Assembly: GCA_027596075.1 (NCBI GenBank)
Contig: JADGJC010000371.1
Location: 1-36,879 of the forward strand
Direction of reading: 5' to 3'
From: Rhizophlyctis rosea
Taxonomy: Eukaryota > Chytridiomycota > Chytridiomycetes > Rhizophlyctidales > Rhizophlyctidaceae
Length of the DNA stretch: 36,879 nucleotides
In this document: one piece after another, positions 1 through 8,642 of the stretch
Layout: each line of letters opens with the position of its first letter
Numbering within the stretch: the first letter of the stretch is position 1
Translations under genes and position numbers: made by a program
Notes under the pieces: generated by a model
What the model was told of the DNA's origin: nothing
Seen by the model: only the letters and a program-made list of their open reading frames with translations
Database searches by the model: none

Positions 1-73
1 AATAAATCAGTCACATGTTTATCTATCCAACCAATCACGTGACACGTCCGAACTACCAGACGCGTCCTACTAG

Positions 74-939
74 TCCGCATCCCTGCAGAAAAACACCATC
101 AAAGCGATGGAATCATTCATCGCGAGTGGATTGAAAGTGTCGTTTATCACCAGCGACAGTGGTAGTTCCTTTTTGGGGGAGTTTCCACAGTGGTGCAAAG
201 ACCACGGCATCATACTCAAATATACCAAGCCCCACTCTCCGTGGAGCAATGGAGTTATCGAGAGCAAAGGTGGCGCCTTTAAACGTGCATTGTATCCAAT
301 GCTCAAAACAAAGCCTGACGGTGACTGGCTGAGTCTTGTACCGAGATAGTGTCCAACCTTAACAGCAGAATGAAGTTTGCGACGGGCAAGTCTCTAAATG
401 ACACAGAAGAAAACCAAGGTTTACAAGGAGAAGTGGGCAGCAAACTGCAAGTCAAAGCTGCCTGACGCTCCAAACAGAAAATCAAGGGTGCCGACTTGCA
501 GGTGGGTGACTGGATGAGAAGCAGGGTTGATTATGATGCCGCAAACATCAAGAAGGCGACCAAGCCCGGCTACTGGAGACCGGAAATTTTCATTGTTGAA
601 GGTGTGGTGAAATCAAGGAAGATCCCCAACGTGACGAGCAGCTATAGAATCAAAAATAAACAAGATGGCACAGTCGTCAAAGGTCTGTTTCTCAGAGGTG
701 ATCTGCTTTTGATTCCAAACCAGATCGAGAATATTTCTACACAAGTTGTGCGTCCAGGTCCGGTGGAAGCATCAACAGATACATATGAAGTGGAAAGTAT
801 ATTGGATAAAAATGTATACAAAAATCAAATCAAGTACAAAGTGAAATGGAAAGGGTGGAACCAGACTACTTGGGAAACTATTCAGAATTTGAAAAATGCA
901 AAAGACCTTATTCAGGAGTACGAAGCTGCTCACGGTTGA
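74..939 (+). pseudogene. rve-type integrase with C-terminal chromodomain, broken
   Basis: This is the 3' two thirds of a retroviral-type (DDE) integrase that would join element DNA to the host chromosome. The second catalytic Asp is in the SDSGSSF motif (Asp codon 155-157) and the catalytic Glu is in NGVIESK (Glu codon 260-262), giving D-x34-E spacing close to the family norm. The first catalytic Asp would lie left of the window or has been lost. After a frameshift near 340-349, a linker region, a SH3-like segment beginning LQVGDW (496 on) and a chromodomain (about 784-930, with VKWKGW and TTWE) follow. The frame also has TGA at 463-465 and TAG at 71-73. A chromodomain in this position is typical of Polinton/Tlr and chromoviral integrases and is thought to steer insertion to marked chromatin. 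The stop at 937-939 is 23 bp from the convergent recombinase gene. Confidence 0.85.
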
Positions 940-962
940 GTATCCACGTCGTGCGGAGTGTT

Positions 963-2139
963 TCATGGAGCAACGAGTCGCTTTTCCATGTTCGTCTCCT
1001 CTTGTTCAGTCACATACCCACCACCGCATTGTGAACACTGCACTTTGCCACCCCACACCTCCTCAGCACTCCATCTAACACAGTGTTTGGGAACGTCTTC
1101 AGTTTTGCGCTTTTTGGAAAGAGACCCTTCCTTGGTGGGCGCAACATGGTCATACGAGACTTTCTGGACCTCCTCACTGTGATCCATATTTGCCGCTGCT
1201 TCATTTGGACCGCATATCCTGCGCCAAAACCGGGGCCCTGATGTCTTTGTTCAAAACATCTATCATCGCATCTTGGACACCTTGACGGAAAAAATCAACA
1301 CCGTCTCCATTGACTCCCGTCTTCTTCTTCCGCACGAACAAGTGGCGCTTCCCTTGCTTCTCACGCAAAGCCATGAATTTGTCGAGTTGCACTCTCACAC
1401 AAGGGTCGGCGATGGAGAACTTTTGTTTCACACGACCGGTCCTGTTGGTCATCCAAATGTGGAACGTGTAGGCAGCGGGGTCGAACACCACCGGGTCAGC
1501 ATCTTGACAATCTTTGAAAGAGGACAGGGCATAGTCTAAACAAAACTTCATGTTGCCAAAAGCAAAAGTCAAAGCAGCCACAATGTTTTGCCACATGTTG
1601 GGGTCCTTCTCATACCACTCATCCAGTTTCGAAAACAACATGTCGACCCCTTCGTCTTTTAACATGTAGTTCTCAGCTTCCTTTGGAGAGAGAGCTCCTT
1701 CAGAGTCTTTCTTCTTCTTCGTGCGGTGGTCACTGAGCTCCTTGTGGTGCTTCTTCCAAAAGTCAATGTAAGTAGCGTCAAAGAAAGCCAGCGCAGCTGT
1801 CATGTTCAGCTGCTCTTGTAAAAATTGACGCAACGGTTCGTTGGAGACCACATCCCCAAGTGTCATCACTTTTCTATACTTTTCGACCGGGTAGAGCATA
1901 TCCATGACTTTCTTGTACGCATCCATGTATCTGCACACTGTCGCACTACAGTCGGTCGTAGTAGCCCTCTTGTTGCGTTCAACATGTTCCCACAGTTTCT
2001 TCAACATGGCTTCAGGATCGTGCCAGAGAGCCAACAGACCCGCTTCCTGAGCCTTGTTCATTCAAGTGATGAAATTCCTTTTGGTGCTGGCACTTTGATC
2101 GCACCGGTTGATCGCTTCGATAGCTAGTTTCGCATCCAT
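963..2139 (-). pseudogene. Tyrosine-recombinase-like protein, broken
   Basis: From ATG at 2137-2139 the protein has an all-helical N-terminal part beginning with an S-A-S-T-K-R-N-F pattern, as in SAM-like core-binding domains of tyrosine recombinases. A lysine-rich middle follows, then a C-terminal block whose AANMDHSEEVQKVSYDHV stretch matches the end of the catalytic domain (G/D-H-S ... Y, with Tyr as the presumed nucleophile). The positions where the catalytic arginines should sit (around NMKFCLDY and VLAQD) have no clear Arg, so activity is doubtful even apart from the breaks. These are an in-frame TGA at 2062-2064 (one C-to-T change from CGA) and a frameshift near 1,205-1,225, after which the frame runs to the stop at 963-965. 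A Cys-x2-Cys pair lies near the C-terminus. The family call rests on reading the motif pattern, not on a search; an unrelated DNA-binding protein is the main alternative. Confidence 0.5.
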
Positions 2140-2247
2140 GGTTGTTGTTGTATTTACTTGAGGTTGAACCAAACTATATTCTGGATTGATAGACGCAGCA
2201 CGTGCATCGATAACTGTCATTCTTTCTATTCATGGAACATTATCTGA

Positions 2248-2801
2248 CTACGTTCTAGAATTGATCCTTTTTACATAGCAACGACCGCACCTCGGCTTGC
2301 CCGGCAATTTGGGAATTTCCCTGCCACAATCCCTTGCGCAAATGACCTTCTCTGCTGTAGTTGCGATATGTATTTTGTAACACGGCACACATCTCGGTCT
2401 GAATTTGTTGGGTTCGATCATCGTCCGACAGTTCGCTACAATGCATTTGACTTTTCCAAAACAGTCGGGGCAGTGGGCTTCCTTGGGATACCTTTTCCCG
2501 CACGTTACACAATCTCTGGTTTTCCGCTTGAATTCAGATTGTACCGATTTGGTCATCTGGAGCCACCGCTCATGTGCAACTTGTTGACCCAATGTGAGCC
2601 GACAATGATCTCAGTGCCGTTGACTCTGATTTTCATGTGAAAGCTCTGGAGTATATCCTTTGTGCAGATACAGTAATCCCAAGTCTCATCATAATAAAAA
2701 CAATTCCATTCGTCCAACGCTTCATTGTAAGTGCTACTAACGCTCAACTTGATCAATTTCTTGATGGTTTCTTCACCTTTGTTGAGACATTTGTGTGACA
2801 T
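2248..2801 (-). pseudogene. Multi-zinc-ribbon protein, frameshifted
   Basis: The start ATG is at 2799-2801, and the frame continues after a one-base shift near 2,580-2,592 to the stop at 2,248. The C-terminal half carries a series of Cys-x2-Cys pairs: CVTC, CPDC, a spaced C...C, CVPC, CARDC and CGRC. These would fit two or three zinc ribbons, so nucleic-acid or protein binding is likely. The N-terminal half (with YDETWDYC and VNGTEIIVGSH) faintly recalls KilA-N-type DNA-binding domains found in large DNA viruses, but I cannot support that call. The gene is divergent from the polymerase-helicase gene and shares its 98-bp upstream gap. A role as a transcription factor of the element is possible but is inference. 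Confidence 0.6.
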
Positions 2802-2899
2802 GTCAAGTCTCGATGGTTATTTTCCTTTGCAATCGAACGCATCTACTATAAATGTTGCGTTTGATCACTTTGATTTTGAGGTTCATCTGTCAGTCAAAA
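2802..2899. promoter_or_regulatory. Divergent promoter gap with TATA-like box
   Basis: This 98-bp A/T-rich gap lies between the divergent starts of the zinc-ribbon gene (-) and the polymerase-helicase gene (+). TATAAAT occurs at 2847-2853, about 47 bp before the ATG at 2900-2902. Promoter function is inferred from position and this motif only. Confidence 0.4.
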
Positions 2900-5210
2900 A
2901 TGAGTCTTGGGAAACATCAGCCTGAGTTCATGTATCCCGTCGGCAACCCAAAGGGTGATCCGGTGATCGTCTCTTACGAATACATCAAAGTGGCGGTGCT
3001 TGATGTGTTGATCAAACATCCTGCCATCACTCATGATGATAGACTCAAGCTCAAAGCTTATCGCCGCCTTCCACGCGAGGGCGATAGGTTCAAGGTTGAA
3101 TACGTGTACAGTCCATATTCACACAACAATAGCGGTAGACGTTTCGCCCGTCGTTCAATCGGTTTACAATCCTTCCTTTGTGACCTCAGTGCTATGCTCG
3201 CCGGTGAATATTACTACGACATCGATCAATGCGACAAGATTTCAAACCATCTTGCAACACTTGTGCGCACAGTACGACATCCTCTGTTATCAACTCGACG
3301 AATAGGTTGCCAGACGTGATGAAGTGTTGAAGAGCGAGGGTCTCATCAAGAAGAAGTTCTTGAAAGCTTTGCTCAAGTCGAAAACCCCAAAGTCCGCATT
3401 TTTAAAAGCCATCCATGCAAACATTTATCATCAATTGTTGCCTGCCCTGAAAATCGATGAAGATGGTTTCAAGGGAGTGTGGAACAGCCATCAAACGCTC
3501 CACACGGCAACCATCACGAAGAATCCTGACGGTTCCTCCATCAGTAAAGTCTGCCACACATACGTGATCAGAATACTCTTGTCCATGAAAAAGTTTTTCG
3601 AAGAACGTGATCTCAGCGTTGACATGTTGACATTTGACGGCTGCATGGTGAGGCGCAACACAGACGTCAAAGTTGACGACAATCTCCTGCGTGACTGTGT
3701 AGCTTACATTTTGGAGAAGCACGGTATCTCCATGAAGCTCGCAGTCAAACCCATGAAAGTCAGAGAAGAGTTCCAGGAAGACCTTAATGAGGTCGATGCT
3801 GCTTCTGGTGACATCGAAGAAGATGACAAGGGTGCAAAGATCACTTCAATTCCGGAAACGGAAAAGTTATCTGTCGAGAAAGCCCAAGACATCTTGGATC
3901 ATCAGAAACGTTGCGGCTTGGTGAGACACCTCAATAACTTTTACGCAAAGGTGACTGAGGAAGGCAACATCTGGTTTGCATTCCGAGAGTCACGCAACCA
4001 AAAGTGGAACCTCAGAAACAAAGCGGTTACACGTGAAGCCAACCTCCCTTGGAAGGTCAAGTGGGAAGGAAAAAACAAGTGTCTCTTTGACTTGTGTTGT
4101 CAGCACAACGACATGTTGACTTTTACAAACATCGTCATGAACCCCAAGTCTAGCGATGATACCAATTGGGAAGAGCTCAACATTTTCAGACGTTTTCAAG
4201 CAAACATTTGGAAGATTTTGACAAGTCTGTCATTGAGCCCATCCGTCACCATATTCTCAAAGCCCTATCTGCGGACAAGTCAAACGACGCCTTGTACTTA
4301 GAACAGTGGTTAGAATCTATCCTTCAGTTCTCGTGGATCAAGACCGGCACCGCCCCCGTCATATTTGGCGAACAGGGAAGCGGAGAGAATATCATTTTTG
4401 AATGGTTCGGATTGAAGGTCATAGGTGAGAACCACTACCTCTATCTGAATGACCTCGAAGACTTGACCGGATATTTCGCTTCCTATGCCGCCGCCAAAAT
4501 ATTCATATGTGGGGACGAGATCTCATTCGCAGGTGGTTACAAAACCAATAGTATCATCAAGTCCAAAATCACTCAAGCCAAGCAAAAGTTTGAGAGAAAA
4601 GGTGTAGACCCGATCACCATCGACGACTTTTCCAACTACTGTTTGCTTTCCAAGCATGACAACGCCATGAAGATAGAAGATACCGATTGGCGCTTCTTCG
4701 TCAAAGAGACTTCGAGTGTCTATCGTGGCAATCGTGAGTATTTCGACAAATTGGCATTGAATTTGGAGGACAACGCGGCAAACCACTTTTACACTTATCC
4801 GATGCAAATGGACTTGAGTCATTTTAATGTCCGCAAGGTTCCCGACTCGGATGAGAAACATTCCATGAAAATTTGGGCGGTGACTGCGTTCGATCACTTT
4901 GTTGAAGAATTGTTGGCGGGCAGAATCCTCAACACTCCGGGTAGCCGGAAATTCCTTTAAAAATGTGAGCACGAAGTCACACTGCCAAGTCTACTTTGAA
5001 CGTGGTGAGACTTATGACACCAACATGAAACACTTGTATGTTTCATTTCTTCAATTTGTCGATTCCCGCTAAGCTGGCACGAATAGGACGAATGTATCAT
5101 TCCCTGGCTTCAGCAAAATGTTGAGGAAGAAAGTCCAAATTGTCAACACATTGACCGGTCACCCAAAGACTGAGGGGGTAGAGATAGTCATGAAGGTCTG
5201 CCGTGTGTGA
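2900..5210 (+). pseudogene. TVpol-like polymerase fused to SF3 helicase, broken
   Basis: This is the replication protein of the element. The N-terminal part contains a GRRFARRSIGLQ segment followed by YYYDID (Asp codons 3218 and 3224), which fits motif A of the TVpol family (relatives of family A DNA polymerases and T7-like RNA polymerases). A Lys-rich helix follows, then TFDGCMV (about 3630-3647), which fits motif C. The C-terminal part is a superfamily 3 helicase: Walker A-like GEQGSGEN (4367-4390), Walker B FICGDE (Asp 4514, Glu 4517), a sensor-like NYCLLSKHDN and an Arg-finger-like DTDWRFFV. Breaks are a frameshift near 3,230-3,250, TAG at 3303-3305, a frameshift near 4,190-4,200, a frameshift near 4,935 and TAA at 5070-5072. 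In Walker A the invariant Lys is Glu (GAG at 4385-4387). The same fusion is known in Sputnik-type virophages and some Polinton-like viruses, where it is the presumed primase-polymerase-helicase. Confidence 0.82.
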
Positions 5211-5455
5211 GTTTTGTATGTACATTGGGTGGGGGGGGGGGTTGAATAAATTATTCTGAATTTTTTCTCATTGAGTCTCCTCTCAATTCTTTATTGATTC
5301 TTAAAAAGAAACTAAAAAGGAAGTATGTGGAGGAGATGGAATCAAAAATGTCAGACAAATTGACACAAAAAATAATCACAGACGCCAGTGTGTACGAAAA
5401 TAAATTTGAAGGACTGTATGAATTCGCATGAGGCTGCGTCTGCAGCTACCTTAAA
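5211..5455. other. Intergenic gap between convergent element genes
   Basis: This A/T-rich gap lies between the convergent polymerase-helicase and methyltransferase genes. It contains a run of G near 5,229-5,240, and its part from about 5,259 resembles the upstream flank of the methyltransferase gene. No coding frame is seen. Confidence 0.5.
5221..5284 (+). repeat. Imperfect direct repeat, copy 1
   Basis: A G-run followed about 35 bp later by TTCTCATTGAGTCTCC matches, with one inserted base, the arrangement at 6908-6965 on the other side of the methyltransferase gene. A looser match (CAATTCTTxATTGGATTC-like) continues to about 5,300. Confidence 0.45.
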
Positions 5456-6764
5456 CTAGGGGCGCAAGTTCCCACTATATATTTGCATATTGAAGCCAGG
5501 AATAATGCCGATCTCACCAAACACTTGAACAAAATGATCTTCCTTTGTCCTCTTTCCAGCTTCTAAATAGACTATGGCATGATTGCCAATCGCACGAGAA
5601 ATGTTGTTGGTGTTGCGTCCAGATCGAGCAAAGTCGTGAGTGCTGACGGTGAATTTGAGACGTTCAATGATGAAGCACGATAAGCCTTTTGGAAACAATG
5701 TCTCCATGCTTTCCTCCATGTACATGGGCAGCAGGTACAAAGCATCCTTGACGTGACCCTTCTCCATTGCATCCAACAGACGCAAGGCAAACAAAGAAGC
5801 GCATGCTCTGGTGTCCTTCCCGGCTCCCGCCTCTAAATCTACTCGCTTATATGGTGGATTGATGTACAATAAGTTCACCGTCTGACTCCATGTAGTCGGG
5901 TCGGACTTGTCGTCACCTTCACCGGGAACACCCCATCTTGGTAATCCTAACGCATCGATAAAGTCGTTGTTGACGTTGCCTATCCTCCTGTACCTCCAAC
6001 GACTGACTATTGGACTCTCTGGATTCCCACACGGATCTAAATCTTGCCCACCAAATGCTTGTGCAAATTCATGAATCCGATCCGCAAAGTTACCATATGT
6101 ATTCCATTCCACTTGGAAATGTTTGATACCTTTCTGTTTCGCCGCCGCACTATTACTACCTCCTGCCGATTCCTCCGGTTCCGATTCCGTATCCTGTCCC
6201 GCATGATTCATCCTCAGTCTATTTCTAAGCTGTCTACCCGATTCCGGTGGTGGTTCTGCAGCCACCGGCTCTTCATTTCTGGGTCTCTTTTCCGGTCTTG
6301 CATATACCATAGGTGCGGGATTTGTTGAGATTGGCGCATCCGGGAAGATGAGAGGGATCCGTTGAGCGTTGACGGAATCTCTATTTCTAAACCGTTTGGG
6401 GATTGTGCGCCAAATGTTGGCGTTGGACAAGTCCTTGCGCTTCTGTTTGATTTGGTGTCTTTCATGACAATGACAGATGGCTAAGGTGCTGGGACATTTG
6501 GAATCGAGGGATACCGGCGGATTCCAAGTGACGGATGACTTCACCGGCGCGTGCAAGTCTGTAAAATGAACTCCGGTTGCAGACTCCCGACCAAACCTTA
6601 TCTATGTAAGCGTGAACGGATTTGCACCGTTCTTTGTAAAGTTTGTGCGTTATGATAGAATCTCCTGCTAAGACGGTGTTGAACCAATCCTCAGCGGAAG
6701 GTTGATTTTCCGCAAGATAATCTGCGTTGATGAGAGACTCTGCTTCTGCCAAGGTAGTCGCCAT
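5456..6764 (-). pseudogene. Phage-Dam-type DNA N6-adenine methyltransferase, frameshifted
   Basis: The C-terminal half is a DNA adenine methyltransferase that would transfer a methyl group from S-adenosylmethionine to N6 of adenine. It has the LDPCGNPE motif and the catalytic NPPY motif (in LLYINPPYKR), in the order and spacing of the Dam family found in phages and mobile elements. A conserved-looking tail (GNHAIVYLEAG, FGEIGIIPGFN) follows. The N-terminal part (ATG at 6762-6764) has a helical FYRLARAGEVIRHLES segment resembling the accessory region often fused to such enzymes. A basic and acidic low-complexity linker separates the two. A frameshift near 6,470 breaks the frame. N6-methyladenine is reported as abundant in early-diverging fungi, so the enzyme could mark element DNA or avoid host discrimination; that is inference. 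The stop is TAG at 5456-5458. Confidence 0.82.
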
Positions 6765-7669
6765 GTTTTGCCGTGTTGAAGGAAGAATACCGAACGCGTC
6801 CAAACTGTCTCAGTCTGGGACAAACAGACAATCAAGATGACGTAATGTGGCGCGAAGCGGAGAAGCGCCTAGCACCCCACGGCATCACATCCACACCATT
6901 GACGCTTTTTGGTGGGGGGTAGCTCATACATTTGTCTTAGTTGATTTTCTCCATTGAGTCTCCGTGGCTTCCTCCTTCTCCTCCCATAGCTCCTCCACTC
7001 CATGAAATGGATTCCGTCAATTCTTCATTGGATTCCTCCATATTCTTTACTTATTACTTAGAGAAGTAAAACAAATCCTATACTGAAGGAAAAGAGGAGC
7101 TGAAGAAGCTGTAAATCAAAAAGTAATGGATTTGAGCGAAAAAATGCACACAGAGTCTGTAGAATACTTTTTTTTTCTCAAATCATATGAATTGTGACAA
7201 TCTAGCAGATGCCCCTCCCTAGCGCGATCAAAATCAGATATGCAACCCCTCCGGACCCTGTATTTCGACTATGTAAGCCAAAATGAGTCAATATGAGTCA
7301 TTTTGAGTGCGATGCCTGAAAAGCCACATTTGCTAATGATATGCTAATGATTACATAAGCACCACAAGGATCCATAAGGTCGGACTTTGATGCTTAGGAT
7401 TATGTAATGAAGGATTAGACCGCCAATTCCCACTGGTAAGTCAAAGCCTCCCAGGTACCCCTGGTTCCTCACTGGAAGTGAACGTTGAGAAAGTGAAGGC
7501 ACCGTCTTTTCTGCATACTGTTGCGCGAAATATAAAGTTCTAGATCTGAACAGTCTCCGAATCACCGTACAGAGAGAGAGAGCCGGCAATTAATAGGGGC
7601 AAAGGCCATTGCATATTGTAGATAATGTCTTGTAATACTCAACACGAATTATGTGCACACTCATCCCCC
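6765..7669. other. Gap without a gene; paired TGAGTCA sites
   Basis: No convincing coding frame is present. From 6,765 to about 7,140 the sequence looks like element flank. At 7284-7290 and 7294-7300 two TGAGTCA heptamers lie 10 bp apart; this is the consensus bound by Gcn4/AP-1-type bZIP factors in fungi. A 10-bp direct repeat (TGCTAATGAT) follows at 7331-7340 and 7342-7351. Regulatory function is inferred from motif identity only. Confidence 0.4.
6908..6965 (+). repeat. Imperfect direct repeat, copy 2
   Basis: A G-run (near 6,911) is followed by TTCTCCATTGAGTCTCC, paralleling 5221-5284. Together the copies bracket the methyltransferase gene, as a duplicated regulatory end or a scar of gene acquisition would. 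Confidence 0.45.
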
Positions 7670-7912
7670 TCAGCCGGTTCCTTTTGAACCTTGACTACCA
7701 TTGCCTTTTTGCCCAACTGTTAATGTCTTACGAGTTGTGGTGGGACAGCGTGACGATGATGCATGTCCAGCATGAGCAGCAGAGGTCCACAAACCGCTGA
7801 GGATGACAACGAAATTGATCCAATAGGCGATGAAAATAATCAATACCCCGGTCATGAGCAATCCGGGAAAAAGACTGCATCCGTTGCACCTGGAGAACAA
7901 AGGTCGCATTAC
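7670..7912 (-). CDS. Possible small single-pass membrane protein
   Basis: The frame from ATG at 7910-7912 encodes about 80 residues: a short Cys-containing N-terminus, one strongly hydrophobic segment of about 25 residues (GVLIIFIAYWINFVVILSG) and a Ser/Thr/Gly/Lys-rich tail. Alternatively it is a last exon, because a pyrimidine-rich TTCTCCAG acceptor-like site precedes the Cys-rich start. No family is recognised. It lies downstream of the seven-pass membrane gene on the same strand. Confidence 0.35.
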   Translation of the reverse strand, partial: VMRPLFSRCNGCSLFPGLLMTGVLIIFIAYWINFVVILSGLWTSAAHAGHASSSRCPTTTRKTLTVGQKGNGSQGSKGTG

Positions 7913-7918
7913 CAACAA

Positions 7919-8642
7919 TCTCAGATTGCCTGATGTTAGGGAGAATGGTGTCTCAACTATTTACAGTGCGTTGGCCTAACAAAACAGGAAGGAGACTGAA
8001 GGGATCGAGTCATCTAGATTCGGGAGTGCATTCACGCAAACGTTGACATGGGGCTTATGGTTTTTCTTTGTTCCCTATTGCTCGCGAAACGGGAGAGAAA
8101 AGGGAGTCCGTTAGCGAGGTGTCAGTTGCGGCGCCTGACTATGAATCGTTGAGACGAGCTGTTGGTGGACGTATTTGATCTGATTAGTGCGCATTTCACC
8201 CGAAATGTAAAACGAAGCAAAACTTGGGCGGCACATGGTGCACAGTCGGATTGGAACTCGGTGGAGTAAACAAACAATATACTTATTGAAACAGAAAAAT
8301 AAACAACACATGATCTTAGGTGGAAACACCACAACGAACGGACCACATACCACACGCCCGCAGAGTGATCAACACCCCGCGGGACAAACATCCATGCCCG
8401 GCGGTCCGTCGTCCTACTCTATGTAACTTGATGTAATCCCAATCGTCCCGCACCCGCAGCCACCCAAATCATCATCCAACAACCAAAGCGGAACAAAAAC
8501 CGATCCATAGACCTCCATTAGGATAAATGAAAACCCATAGACGTCTATCCCCTATGCGCGCGAGGAAGAGGTTCCACACCCCATCTCCTCTCTACCCCAA
8601 ATCCCTCCCTCCTGCTCCCCCCTCCCTCCCCGCCCCGACACC
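7919..8642. other. Downstream flank of the seven-pass gene
   Basis: Only short frames overlapping on both strands occur here. It probably includes the 3' untranslated part of the minus-strand membrane gene. No other feature was seen. Confidence 0.4.

Larger units (their letters stand above)
1..7140. mobile_element. Decayed Polinton-like/virophage-like integrated element
   Basis: This block holds five tightly packed genes on alternating strands: chromodomain integrase (+), tyrosine-recombinase-like protein (-), zinc-ribbon protein (-), TVpol-like/SF3 helicase fusion (+) and adenine methyltransferase (-). Gaps between genes are as short as 23 bp (940-962), unlike the intron-bearing host genes further right. 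TVpol-SF3 fusions are known from Sputnik-like virophages and Polinton-like viruses, and chromodomain rve integrases from Polintons and Tlr elements; assignment to this supergroup is inference from that gene set. Every gene has at least one frameshift or premature stop, so this copy looks dead. The left end is cut by the window or by truncation. The right end is not defined; 7,140 is where element-like sequence fades. No terminal inverted repeat could be confirmed, and no capsid, FtsK-type ATPase or protease was found. Confidence 0.72.

Noticed and set aside
963..1204. An independent small gene with a Cys-x2-Cys motif
   Set aside because: It reads better as the frameshifted C-terminus of the recombinase-like protein, carrying its HS...Y motif.
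2553..2801. KilA-N domain call for the zinc-ribbon protein N-terminus
   Set aside because: Only a loose resemblance could be read by eye; not enough to name the domain.
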